Below, in pieces: positions 1 to 6,667 of a stretch of DNA of 33,395 bases. This stretch comes from Oligosphaeraceae bacterium. GTDB taxonomy: Bacteria; Verrucomicrobiota; Lentisphaeria; Oligosphaerales; Oligosphaeraceae. Below the pieces are notes generated by a model. The model worked only from the letters and a program-made list of their open reading frames with translations. It did no database searches and was not told where the DNA came from. The DNA is taken from assembly GCA_012799725.1 (NCBI GenBank), contig JAAZKR010000081.1, forward strand, positions 1 to 33,395, given 5' to 3'. Positions within the stretch are counted from its first letter, which is position 1. Every line of letters begins with the position of its first letter. A program made the position numbers and the translations under genes.

Positions 1-80
1 CAGTCGCCTTTTGGCCTCTGTCCGCATCGGAAGAAGCTCTGATTATCGGTCAAGAGGGAAAGTCAACTGCTTTTTTAGGA
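1..80. repeat. Right half of an intergenic repeat (copy 1, cut by window edge)
   Basis: Bases 1-80 align with 13968-14048 with about seven mismatches and one length difference in a T run, roughly 90% identity. The shared core includes GATTATCGGTCAA followed by GTCAACTG and a T-run before AGGA. The match stops at about base 80, while on the left it runs off the window. Both copies lie in the same orientation in non-coding DNA. Confidence 0.85.
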
Positions 81-92
81 TTATAAGCTCTG

Positions 93-238
93 TTGTCTAC
101 AGCCTGCGGTGCGAAAGTTAATGCCCTGTGGCCGGTCACACTTGGCTGGCACTTCCGTAGACAAACTTAGACAAAATGGATTGTAGGCCTAACCCACGCC
201 AAGTTGTTCAGTTGTTCTCGATTTTATCATGGCGTGGG
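93..238. other. Two perfect 8-bp inverted repeats in the 3' flank of the zinc-ribbon gene
   Basis: TTGTCTAC (93-100) pairs with GTAGACAA (157-164), and CCCACGCC (193-200) pairs with GGCGTGGG (231-238). The second pair lies 25 bases beyond the stop codon of the minus-strand gene ending at 264 and could form a stem in its 3' untranslated RNA. Neither arm is followed by a clear T-run in either direction, so these are not classic terminators. No gene is apparent between 1 and 263. Confidence 0.45.
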
Positions 239-263
239 AAAACCATTGACCATTGACAGACGC

Positions 264-953
264 TTATTTCCCGCTTCTTTCCAGTTTAACGCTGCCCTCG
301 GAAACTTCAACCTGGGAGATGTTGGACCTGACTTGCTCCATCGTGCTTTGGGCTATAGTCTTGAAGTTGTTGGTGAACTTTGGACGCAGCGCTTCCGGCA
401 GCGGCAAAAAGCCGAGTTTGGCGCTTTGCACTTGTAGTTGCAGGCTGCCGCGGCCATTGCAGGTCGGAGTGACTACAAGGGTAGTGTGCAAAGTCAGGAA
501 TTTGAGTTTGGCACTGAGAATGAGCTTGACATTGCCATCAGACAGAAAGTTTACACCGATGCTTTCGGGGGTGGGTATGCCGGGTTCGCCCGAGAAGCTC
601 TTCAACTGTCTGGTGGCCAAAGCGCTGGCGTCCTCATCGCTAAAGGTGAAAGACCTGGCTCTGCCACGGTTCTTGAGCAGGTCGTACTTTTTGATGGCAT
701 CCTGATGCGCTTCTGCACCACTATATCTGCCGCTTACCGGAAATAACGCACCCACCGCCAGCACCAGTATAAGCAAGGTCAAAACAGTGCCGGCCACGAA
801 GTTGACAATGCGCGCAATCTTCTGGGCTCGCAGCTTCTTGGTGTCTACCAAATCGTCCGGCCGAATCTCTTCAAGCTCAAGACGTTCGCCGCAACCTCGG
901 CAAAATATGGCGTTAAGCATGTTGTCAGTGCCGCATTTTGGACATGTTAGCAT
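264..953 (-). CDS. Zinc-ribbon, single-pass membrane protein of unknown function
   Basis: This 229-residue protein opens with a zinc ribbon, C4-x2-C7 and C18-x2-C21, in a short cytoplasmic N-terminus. One hydrophobic helix follows at about residues 47-70, and then about 155 residues that would lie outside the membrane. The outer part is rich in beta-type sequence (LKFLTLHTTLVVTP) and has no motif I recognise. The ATG at 953 has an AAGGA about nine bases upstream, which supports this start. It lies 55 bases downstream of the FmdB-like gene on the same strand, so the two probably share a transcript. The layout of ribbon, one helix and an extracytoplasmic domain is common among uncharacterised bacterial proteins. 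The function is unknown; the gene call is firm. Confidence 0.85.
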   Translation of the reverse strand: MLTCPKCGTDNMLNAIFCRGCGERLELEEIRPDDLVDTKKLRAQKIARIVNFVAGTVLTLLILVLAVGALFPVSGRYSGAEAHQDAIKKYDLLKNRGRARSFTFSDEDASALATRQLKSFSGEPGIPTPESIGVNFLSDGNVKLILSAKLKFLTLHTTLVVTPTCNGRGSLQLQVQSAKLGFLPLPEALRPKFTNNFKTIAQSTMEQVRSNISQVEVSEGSVKLERSGK

Positions 954-1008
954 TTGGGGAATCCTTGTCTAGAATAAGCTGGTTTTGTGATGTTTTTTCA
1001 TACGGGTC

Positions 1009-1290
1009 TTAACTTGCCGCGCTGCTCTTATTGTTGCCGGCTTCCGACGTGTCGGCCTTATTGCTTTTATCGGCCTTGTCGGCTCCAGCATACTTGGCAG
1101 CCTCGGGAGCGCTACGGTAATCAGTGCAGTAAAAACCACTGCCCTTGAAGATTATGCCGGCACCGGCACCAATCAAGCGGCGCAGAGCCGCGCCACAACG
1201 GGGGCATTGCTCAAGCTTGGCGTCATTCATGCTTTGAAAATAATCAAAGCGATGTTCGCAAGTGTTACAGAGATATTCGTAAGTAGGCAT
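1009..1290 (-). CDS. FmdB-type zinc-ribbon protein
   Basis: The N-terminus MPTYEYLCNTC, the second pair EQCPRCG and the following GxGxxFKGSGFY segment are the hallmark of the FmdB putative regulatory (CxxC-CxxC-SSSS) family. Zinc ligands would be C8, C11, C29 and C32. I start it at the ATG at 1290 (93 residues) because family members begin MPTYEY. A TTG six bases upstream would add two residues. The C-terminal third (AGADKADKSNKADTSEAG and beyond) is a polar, low-complexity tail, as is usual in the family. FmdB proteins were named for a link to amide and formamide metabolism but are widespread and have no settled role. It lies head-to-head with the rubredoxin gene, across a 270-base region with a promoter candidate for each direction. 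Confidence 0.9.
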   Translation of the reverse strand: MPTYEYLCNTCEHRFDYFQSMNDAKLEQCPRCGAALRRLIGAGAGIIFKGSGFYCTDYRSAPEAAKYAGADKADKSNKADTSEAGNNKSSAAS

Positions 1291-1328
1291 GGGCAAGTCT
1301 CAACAGTAAAATTAAAAATGGAAAATCT

Positions 1329-1356
1329 ACTATAGTTTTTAGTGGCGAAAAAGCAA
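1329..1356 (-). promoter_or_regulatory. Candidate sigma-70-type promoter for the FmdB gene
   Basis: Read on the minus strand: TTGCTT (1356-1351), 16 bases, TATAGT (1334-1329), about 39 bases upstream of the ATG. The -10 matches five of six consensus bases and the -35 matches three. The same TTGCTT-16-TATAGT arrangement occurs upstream of the giant gene (14258-14285), which raises confidence in both a little. Confidence 0.4.
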
Positions 1357-1470
1357 GTCAAAGCGCCAAATTGCCATTTGTAAGGGGTATAGACTGTAAT
1401 CTTCAGTCTTCTGCATTGCCATGCACTATAAGCAAAACCTTGTGTTTTTCCTGTAAAGTCAGTCTTTGTG

Positions 1471-1479
1471 TGATATAGT
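1471..1479 (+). promoter_or_regulatory. Candidate extended -10 promoter for the rubredoxin gene
   Basis: TGATATAGT has the TGn extension followed by TATAGT (1474-1479). No good -35 lies at 16-18 bases, as is typical for extended -10 promoters. The leader to the ATG at 1561 would be about 75 bases. Confidence 0.4.
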
Positions 1480-1560
1480 TAAGGAGTTTGCCGAAAATGT
1501 GGTGTCGGCGGCCTTTTGCCGCTGAGGTTTTCGGACAATCGACACGGAAGGAAGGTCAAC

Positions 1561-1716
1561 ATGAAGAAATATGAATGCATCTGTGGCTATATTTATGATC
1601 CCGAGTTGGGTGATATGGATAACGGTATAAAACCGGGTACTGCTTTTGAAGACTTGCCCGAAGATTGGATATGCCCTGATTGTGGCTTAGGTAAGGACGC
1701 ATTTACCGAGTTGTGA
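1561..1716 (+). CDS. Rubredoxin with C-x-C spacing in the first iron-binding loop
   Basis: This 51-residue protein has the typical rubredoxin length and layout. It has a first knuckle before GYIYDPE, the [15 protein letters not shown] core, and a second knuckle C-P-D-C-G followed by KDAF. It would carry one Fe(SCys)4 site and act as a one-electron carrier in the cytoplasm. The ATG at 1561 is preceded by a strong GGAAGGAAGG ribosome-binding site (1546-1555); an in-frame TTG at 1516 is a much poorer start. The oddity is the first knuckle, which reads Y-E-C-I-C-G. That leaves one residue between the cysteines instead of the usual two. The gene is followed by a weak terminator hairpin and then by a ferredoxin-reductase-type flavoprotein, a plausible redox partner. 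Confidence 0.95.
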   Translation: MKKYECICGYIYDPELGDMDNGIKPGTAFEDLPEDWICPDCGLGKDAFTEL

Positions 1717-1748
1717 GAAGGAGGCCAGCGTTGCATTTGTAAGGCTCC

Positions 1749-1773
1749 AGCGCGCTTTCCACAGCGCGCTTTT
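1749..1773 (+). terminator. Short hairpin with T-run after the rubredoxin gene
   Basis: AGCGCGCT (1749-1756), loop TTCCAC, AGCGCGCT (1763-1770), then TTTT counting the last stem base. The arm is self-complementary, so the 8-bp stem is perfect. The U-tract is short, so it is probably a partial terminator that lets some transcription through to the reductase gene. Confidence 0.5.
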
Positions 1774-1804
1774 CTGGCATAGCCTATTTTTGGGCATTCG
1801 TTAC

Positions 1805-2839
1805 ATGGCTGAAAAATCATTTATTCGCATAGATATCAACTCGGGCAAGATACAATTGCAGGCCCGAGTCGGTGAGACAATTTTCCAAGCTCTAAAAAGA
1901 CAGGATTTCTATTTGCCTAGCGCTTGCGGCGGGCAGGGTAAGTGCGGTATGTGCCGACTGCGTGTCCTGAACCTGAAACTGCCTGAACCTGCGGAGGCGG
2001 AGCAAAAACTGCTTTCGGCGCAGCAGCTGGCTCAGGGCTGGCGGCTGGCCTGCCAAGTCAAACCGCTCGAAGACCTATACCTGGAGTTGCCCTCAGCCTA
2101 CTACGAGGCAGGCGAGTACAAGGTCAAAATCACAGGCAAGACGGCTCTTACCGAGGATATAATGCAGATACGCTGCCAAGCAGTAGAACCGCGCATGGTT
2201 CGGATCGAGGCCGGTTGCTGGATGCAGTGGGTCATTCCGGCAGCGCAAGAGGGCGATGAACCTTATTTGCGTGCCTTTTCGCTGGCTTCAGACCCCAAAG
2301 ACCAGCGCAATCTGGAATTTATCATCAAGAAAACGCCCCATGGTCCGGGAACCGCTTGGGTTTTTGACCGGGCTCAAGTTGGCGATACATTGCTGCTGCG
2401 TGGCCCCAACGGAGATTTTCGCTTGCACAATAACACTTGCGAAGCGATTTTTGTGGCCGGCGGCAGCGGGCTTTCTGCTATTCGCAGCATGTTGCTAGAC
2501 ATGTGCAGCCGAGGTATACAACGCAAAGCCAGGCTCTTTTTCGGTGCCAGACGGCGGCAAGACCTATATATGCTTGACGAACTGGCAGCGCTCGAAAAGA
2601 AAATGCCGGATTTTCAATTTATCCCTGCCTTAAGTGCTCCGTTGCCCGAGGATGAATGGCAAGGCGAGACCGGAACGATTACCGATGTGCTGGCTCGGCA
2701 CTATGGCAGCTGCTCCGGCATGGAGGCTTATCTCTGCGGTAGCCCGGGCATGTTGCAGGCCTGTATTGACCTGCTCCAAGATAAAGGCATGTCGGCGGAA
2801 AATATATACTTTGACCAATTTGTTAGCAGCTGCCCATAA
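1805..2839 (+). CDS. 2Fe-2S ferredoxin / FAD / NAD(P) oxidoreductase (NqrF-type layout)
   Basis: The protein has 344 residues in two parts. Residues 1-90 are a plant-type 2Fe-2S ferredoxin domain with ligands C41-x5-C47-x2-C50-x32-C83 (ACGGQGKCGMC). The rest is a ferredoxin-NADP-reductase fold with the FAD motif R-A-F-S-L-A-S near residue 157, the pyridine-nucleotide loop VAGGSGLSAIRSM, and the C-terminal C-G-S-P-G-M and Y-F-D-Q-F signatures. The order matches NqrF and the reductase components of ring-hydroxylating systems. It lacks the N-terminal membrane helix of NqrF and no other nqr genes are present, so a soluble NAD(P)H-dependent reductase is more likely. The rubredoxin just upstream could be its acceptor, but that is inference. 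The start is uncertain: an in-frame TTG lies 15 bases upstream and no clear ribosome-binding site precedes either. Confidence 0.88.
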   Translation: MAEKSFIRIDINSGKIQLQARVGETIFQALKRQDFYLPSACGGQGKCGMCRLRVLNLKLPEPAEAEQKLLSAQQLAQGWRLACQVKPLEDLYLELPSAYYEAGEYKVKITGKTALTEDIMQIRCQAVEPRMVRIEAGCWMQWVIPAAQEGDEPYLRAFSLASDPKDQRNLEFIIKKTPHGPGTAWVFDRAQVGDTLLLRGPNGDFRLHNNTCEAIFVAGGSGLSAIRSMLLDMCSRGIQRKARLFFGARRRQDLYMLDELAALEKKMPDFQFIPALSAPLPEDEWQGETGTITDVLARHYGSCSGMEAYLCGSPGMLQACIDLLQDKGMSAENIYFDQFVSSCP

Positions 2840-2883
2840 TGCGGCAGCCTCATTTTTGTTGTTTTGACCACGCGGAGAGAAAA

Positions 2884-3957
2884 ATGTCAAACAGGATTAA
2901 GATCGCTGTCTTGGGGCTGGGTCGTGCCGGCCTTAATATGCATTATTCTGAATTGATCTGCTATCCCGAGCTCTATCAGATTGTCGGCGGTGCAGACCCC
3001 TTGTTTAACCGCGCAGAGGAACTGCACAGGCGCTGTGGTGCCAAGCCATATCGCAACTTGGAGGAGTTGCTGGCTGACAGTGATGCTGAGCTGGTCGCCG
3101 TCTGTAGCCGTTCGGCTGATCACGTTAAACATACTTTGCAGATATTGGAAGCCGGCAAGATGGCTTTGGTGGAGAAACCTATTGCGGTTAATTATGCTGA
3201 GGCTCTAGAGCTGGGCAAGGCGTATGAGCAATATCCTGGCAAGCTCTATTTCAGGCATAATCGACGCTTCGAAGCCGGATTTTGCTTTCTGCGCGAACTT
3301 ATCGCCGCCGGCCATATAGGTGAAGTCTTTGAAATCAAGCTGCGCCGACTCAGCTACCAGTTACGCAATGACTGGCAGGTGCTGCAAGAATGCCACGGCG
3401 GACAAATGAACAACTGGGGGCCGCATCTTATCGATCAGGCTTTGCAGTTGCTCGAGGCTCCGGTCAAGGACATATGGTGCGATCGCAAGCATGTAGTCGC
3501 CGCCGGAGATGCTGAAGACCACTTCAGAATTATGCTCAAAGCCGAAAACGGCAGAGTGGCTGATATACAGATATCGGGTGCGTGCAGTACTCCGGAGCCG
3601 TATTTCACCGCCTATGGCACCAGGGGCAGCATTATCTGCAAGGATGATGAAGAGCTGCGCTATCGTTGGTTGGCACCGGAAAGTGAAGGCAAAAGCTGCC
3701 CGGCCAGCAAGGATGCGCCAGCCATATTGCCCGGCGAACCGACTGCCGGCAGCATGTCGTCGGCGGCGCTCAAATGGCGTTGGGGCACTATGATGATCGA
3801 GCCTAGCGATGGTACCAATATCATGAGCTTCTACAAAATTCTCTATGATAGCATAAGGCTGGGGAAAAAGTTCCCTGTCAGCTGCGCCGAGGCGCTTGAA
3901 GTGGTCAGAATTACTGAAGAAGCCAAGAAGATGAGCCAAATAAAACACTACTGCTGA
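2884..3957 (+). CDS. Gfo/Idh/MocA-family NAD(P)-dependent oxidoreductase
   Basis: This 357-residue protein starts with a Rossmann dinucleotide-binding loop (KIAVLGLGRAGLNMHYS). It carries the family E-K-P motif at residues 97-99 (VEKPIAVN), whose lysine is catalytic in relatives, and the G-P-H-x-x-D signature with H181 and D184 (NNWGPHLIDQAL). These enzymes oxidise or reduce hydroxyl groups on sugars, inositols and related compounds in the cytoplasm; the substrate cannot be read from sequence. I prefer the ATG at 2884, which follows GGAGAG and begins SNRIKIAVLG. An upstream ATG at 2839 overlaps the previous stop codon and would add 15 atypical residues. Only six bases separate it from the next gene, so it probably heads a three-gene operon reaching 5000. 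Confidence 0.93.
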   Translation: MSNRIKIAVLGLGRAGLNMHYSELICYPELYQIVGGADPLFNRAEELHRRCGAKPYRNLEELLADSDAELVAVCSRSADHVKHTLQILEAGKMALVEKPIAVNYAEALELGKAYEQYPGKLYFRHNRRFEAGFCFLRELIAAGHIGEVFEIKLRRLSYQLRNDWQVLQECHGGQMNNWGPHLIDQALQLLEAPVKDIWCDRKHVVAAGDAEDHFRIMLKAENGRVADIQISGACSTPEPYFTAYGTRGSIICKDDEELRYRWLAPESEGKSCPASKDAPAILPGEPTAGSMSSAALKWRWGTMMIEPSDGTNIMSFYKILYDSIRLGKKFPVSCAEALEVVRITEEAKKMSQIKHYC

Positions 3958-3963
3958 ATACTG

Positions 3964-4740
3964 ATGCTTAATATCAAAAGAAAAATCACTGGTCTGGCTC
4001 AAGCTTGCCTGCTGTTTCTCAGTACGCTTGCCTTGAGTATGTCCGTGATTGCTGACGAATTGGTCTTTTCTAATCGTCCAGACCGTTCAGTACAGGGCAT
4101 ATTTCTGGGCATGGATAAGCCTGGCTCGCTTTCATTCCAGGCCTTCGGTGAGGAACAGCCACGTAGTGTGGAACTGCGTGAGATCAGCTCCCTGAGTTTG
4201 GATAAGCCGCTGCAAATAAGTTATGGCCTGCGTGGACAGGGCAAGAAACTCAGTCGCGGTCTGCTGCATGGCTATGCAGCGCCTGATTTTCTTATTCAGC
4301 CTGCCGGGGAAAGCAAGGCGCGTAAAGTTTCTTCCATGCAAATGCGTAAACTTGAATATGAGCTGGACATGCGCGATTATATGTTGCGTATGCAGGCTTT
4401 TAAGGAGAAGCAGGCGCGTGAGCAGGCCAGCGATAATAAGGGCAGGGCGTTCCCACTGCCCAATAAAATCACCGTGGTGCATTTTGCTGATACAGAATTG
4501 CGGGCTAATGCGCGGCAAGGCAGCCTGTGTCAAAGACTTTGCAAGGACAGCAAACGACCGGCCGAATACGTGCAGGTGCTGCTAGAATCATTGGACAGCA
4601 AGACGGCGCGTGAATTGAAACTGAAAAGCCTGCCGCAATTCTGGTTTTATAAGGCCAATGGCAGCCTCAGCGCCAGGCTAATCGAACGCTTTACTGATGC
4701 AGATATCGAGGAAGCCTTCAAAAAGGCAGCCAAAAGATAA
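3964..4740 (+). CDS. Exported thioredoxin-fold-like protein without the CxxC motif
   Basis: The protein has 258 residues. A signal peptide covers residues 1-30 (hydrophobic core ACLLFLSTLALSMSV, likely cleavage after VIA). The middle holds a beta-rich stretch (about 31-130) resembling small barrels seen in uncharacterised exported proteins, then a charged helix with many K, R, E and Q. The last 90 residues look thioredoxin-like: a beta strand ITVVHFAD, then a helix, then the cis-proline region L-P-Q-F-W-F-Y-K-A-N-G, and a final helix DADIEEAFKKA. The active-site C-x-x-C is absent. The only close cysteines (SLCQRLC) are C-x3-C and shifted downstream, so disulfide exchange of the usual kind is unlikely. 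It sits six bases after the Gfo/Idh gene and 11 bases before the small gene at 4752. The thioredoxin link is moderate inference; the gene is certain. Confidence 0.82.
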   Translation: MLNIKRKITGLAQACLLFLSTLALSMSVIADELVFSNRPDRSVQGIFLGMDKPGSLSFQAFGEEQPRSVELREISSLSLDKPLQISYGLRGQGKKLSRGLLHGYAAPDFLIQPAGESKARKVSSMQMRKLEYELDMRDYMLRMQAFKEKQAREQASDNKGRAFPLPNKITVVHFADTELRANARQGSLCQRLCKDSKRPAEYVQVLLESLDSKTARELKLKSLPQFWFYKANGSLSARLIERFTDADIEEAFKKAAKR

Positions 4741-4751
4741 AGGAGTCGAAG

Positions 4752-5000
4752 ATGCGCAGACCTATTGGCTGGGTGGATAAGGCCTTCCCCGAAGGAAGAC
4801 GCGAGGTCAAGGTGCAGTTCCATGCCGATGATATCTGCTGGAGATTCAGGCTTAAGGGAACTAAAGAATGGATCCGCGATGGCGAACCGCGTGAGGAAGA
4901 CTGGCTCACCCTGGAAAAGAAAATCAAACAGCTCATACAAAGAGGGCATCAGTACCAACGCGAATTGCAGTTGGCTGAAATGAGAGGAAAAAAGAAATAA
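4752..5000 (+). CDS. Small basic protein of unknown function
   Basis: This 82-residue protein has no family I recognise. The first half alternates charged and hydrophobic residues in a way suggesting a small beta sheet (REVKVQFHADDICWRFRLKG). The second half is a probable amphipathic helix ending in a basic tail (EEDWLTLEKKIKQLIQR, then RGKKK). The ATG is preceded by a good AAAGGAG ribosome-binding site that overlaps the stop codon of the preceding gene, which argues for a real, translationally linked gene. There is no signal peptide or membrane segment. A perfect hairpin follows the stop codon. Confidence 0.78.
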   Translation: MRRPIGWVDKAFPEGRREVKVQFHADDICWRFRLKGTKEWIRDGEPREEDWLTLEKKIKQLIQRGHQYQRELQLAEMRGKKK

Positions 5001-5004
5001 TTTA

Positions 5005-5022
5005 GGTGGGCGTCAGCCCACC
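5005..5022. terminator. Perfect 7-bp hairpin after the 2884-5000 gene cluster
   Basis: GGTGGGC (5005-5011), loop GTCA, GCCCACC (5016-5022). In the plus direction no T-run follows, so if it ends transcription it does so weakly or only protects the 3' end. In the minus direction it is followed by a T-rich tract, but no minus-strand gene lies there. Confidence 0.45.
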
Positions 5023-5040
5023 CTGAGTAATCTGGTTGAT

Positions 5041-5071
5041 CTGCGGATAAAATGTTCCCGGAACCCCTTTT
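5041..5071 (+). repeat. Short dispersed element upstream of the methyltransferase gene (copy A)
   Basis: CTGCGGATAAAATG, two variable bases, CCCGGAACCC and a C/T-rich end. It recurs with about three differences at 12415-12445. In both places it sits roughly 45-55 bases before a start codon, here the ATG at 5115. It could be a mobile short repeat or a shared upstream signal. Confidence 0.7.
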
Positions 5072-5114
5072 GGACGAGGCTATGTAGGGGGAAAACAAAC
5101 CCACTGTCGTTGAT

Positions 5115-6233
5115 ATGCAAAAACAGGAATTCTATGTTACTGCGGCGCCCGGCACCGAAGAAGCCTTGCGCGATGAGCTTATCGAACTGGGATTTGCCCA
5201 AGTTAGGCTCAATCGCGGCGGCATACCCTTCTTCGGCAGCCTGGAAGAGGGCTGGCGAGCTTGTTTGGAAACTCGCTTGGGTCAGCGCGTTATGCTCGTG
5301 CTGAGACGATATCCGGCAGATAGCCCGCAACAGTTCTACGAAGGAGCTCTGAAACTGCCCTGGCAACTCTACTTAAGTCCGGAACAAAGCATTAGCACTG
5401 CTGCTTACGTGCACGAAAGCCGGAACGAAAACCCTAATTTTATCGCGCTTAAACTGAAAGACGCCATCGTCGATAGCCAGAGGAAACAATGGGGGCGGCG
5501 CTCAGACGTAGAACGACAAGATAGTGATCTGCGTGCTTTTGCCTACTGGAGTCGCGGCAAGGCAACTGTCTACCTGGACCTCTCCGGCGAACCCCTGTTT
5601 AAACGCGGATACAGGCTGGATGGCGGTCATGCTCCCCTGAAAGAGACGTTGGCGGCCGCAGTGCTGCGCATGGCCGGCTGGGATCGCAAGACACCGCTGG
5701 TAGACCCCATGTGCGGCTCAGCCAGCCTGCTCATAGAGGCTGCTCTCTGGGCCGGGAATGTGGCGCCGGGCATTAGGCGAGAACGCTTCGGCTTTGAACG
5801 CTGGGCTAATTTCAAAGATGCGGAAAAGGAAAAAATGGCGGCGCTGCGCGGTGAATGCCGACGTAAAAGTAGCGGGCAACATCCCAGAATCACCGGCTAC
5901 GACATAGACCCGGAGGTCTTGCAAAGCGCCAAGGAAAACGCACGTTCAGCTGGTGTTAGGTTAAGCTTTAAGCGGCTGCCGCTCAAGGAGCTTTGTCCCG
6001 AAGGACAAAGACGGTTCCTGGTCTGCAATCCGCCTTATGGTGTGCGCTTGGACGCTGACAACCGGCTTTACCAAGAGCTGGGTAGCGCCATACAGCGCCT
6101 GAGCGGCTGGCGTTGTGCAGTCCTGGCTGGAAATCCAACTTGCCTGCGTAATATCCAATTGCAGCCCCAAGAGCTCTTCAAGCTGAAAAATGGCAACATA
6201 GACTGTCAACTGGCGGTCTATGAAGTGCCCTGA
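5115..6233 (+). CDS. RlmL-like THUMP-domain rRNA (guanine-N2) methyltransferase
   Basis: This 372-residue protein matches the single-domain RlmL/YpsC class. It starts with a short ferredoxin-like segment (FYVTAAPGTEEALRDELIELGF), continues with a THUMP RNA-binding region (about 50-165) ending in DLSGEPLFKRGYR, and finishes with a Rossmann SAM-dependent methyltransferase. The SAM loop is D197-P-M-C-G-S-A-S, close to the usual D-P-x-C-G-S-G-T but with A203 replacing Gly. The acidic SAM contact is GYDIDPEVLQSA, and the catalytic motif is N305-P-P-Y-G. The expected reaction is N2-methylation of a 23S rRNA guanine (G2445 in E. coli). The E. coli enzyme carries a second methyltransferase domain that is absent here. 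No clear ribosome-binding site precedes the ATG. A GC-rich hairpin at 6270 follows the gene. Confidence 0.9.
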   Translation: MQKQEFYVTAAPGTEEALRDELIELGFAQVRLNRGGIPFFGSLEEGWRACLETRLGQRVMLVLRRYPADSPQQFYEGALKLPWQLYLSPEQSISTAAYVHESRNENPNFIALKLKDAIVDSQRKQWGRRSDVERQDSDLRAFAYWSRGKATVYLDLSGEPLFKRGYRLDGGHAPLKETLAAAVLRMAGWDRKTPLVDPMCGSASLLIEAALWAGNVAPGIRRERFGFERWANFKDAEKEKMAALRGECRRKSSGQHPRITGYDIDPEVLQSAKENARSAGVRLSFKRLPLKELCPEGQRRFLVCNPPYGVRLDADNRLYQELGSAIQRLSGWRCAVLAGNPTCLRNIQLQPQELFKLKNGNIDCQLAVYEVP

Positions 6234-6268
6234 AGGTAAATTGAACTTTCTGTAGAACCTCATTTTGT

Positions 6269-6315
6269 GGCGCCTTCCAGGCGCTGTTTTCGGGGTGGCC
6301 TTGCCTCGGGTTCCC
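6269..6315. repeat. Partial intergenic repeat (copy 2) with an inserted 17 bases
   Basis: GGCGCCTTCCAGGCGCTG (6269-6286) is identical to 13882-13899, and TGCCTCGGGTTCCC (6302-6315) is identical to 13898-13911. The two blocks are adjacent in the copy at 13.9 kb but separated here by about 17 bases. This places the element in the same family as the repeats at 1-80 and 13882-14048. Confidence 0.75.
6270..6290 (+). terminator. Candidate terminator of the RlmL-like gene
   Basis: GCGCC (6270-6274), loop TTCCA, GGCGC (6280-6284), then TGTTTT. The stem is short but pure G+C. It is also the left end of the dispersed repeat, so the repeat family may carry terminator function. Confidence 0.45.
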
Positions 6316-6667
6316 GGCGCCTGGGGGGCGCTCTGTGGAAAAGATTGTGGCACCATTAGAACGCTAATGCAAGACAATAATAATGCATTTTAGAGACATT
6401 GCAAGCACCACCATCTAAGAAGCCTATAGAAGCCTAAACCTAGATGCCAGTCTCTGATGGCCGAGATTCTGCACGGACGAGGAACCGGGGGTAAGCACCA
6501 TCTGCGGCCAGGATGCTACATATCGATGAAATCTCCACGGATTTAGGTCCATTTTCCTCATAAAGCCCATTTTCAGCTTGATAAACCGCTGTTACTATAT
6601 TAACTTAATTCCGTGTATTTAAAGCTCAGTTATACTTTTTATAAACGACCTAAATAGATCACGAAAC

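Larger units (their letters stand above)
6234..6667. other. 434-base non-coding stretch upstream of nth
   Basis: The left part holds the terminator-like hairpin and the partial intergenic repeat (6269-6315). From about 6400 to 6540 is a G+C-mixed segment with a possible 5-bp stem, GATGG near 6456 pairing with CCATC near 6498. It encloses GAGGAACCGGGGGTAAGC, which could be part of a structured RNA; I do not recognise the class with confidence. The last 100 bases are A+T-rich with TATACT at 6631-6636, a possible -10 for nth, but without a good -35. No coding region is apparent. Confidence 0.5.

Noticed and set aside
204-746. Plus-strand open frames of 77-150 codons opposite the zinc-ribbon membrane protein
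   Set aside because: They are antisense to a gene with a zinc ribbon, a membrane helix and a good ribosome-binding site, and have no features of their own.
2839-2883. Upstream ATG for the Gfo/Idh gene
   Set aside because: It overlaps the previous stop codon and adds a Cys/His-rich leader atypical of the family, while the ATG at 2884 has a clear GGAGAG just before it.
6400-6540. A confident riboswitch call (for example c-di-AMP or cobalamin type) before nth
   Set aside because: Only short pieces resemble known cores, and the expected paired elements are not evident by eye. It is kept as a weak finding instead.
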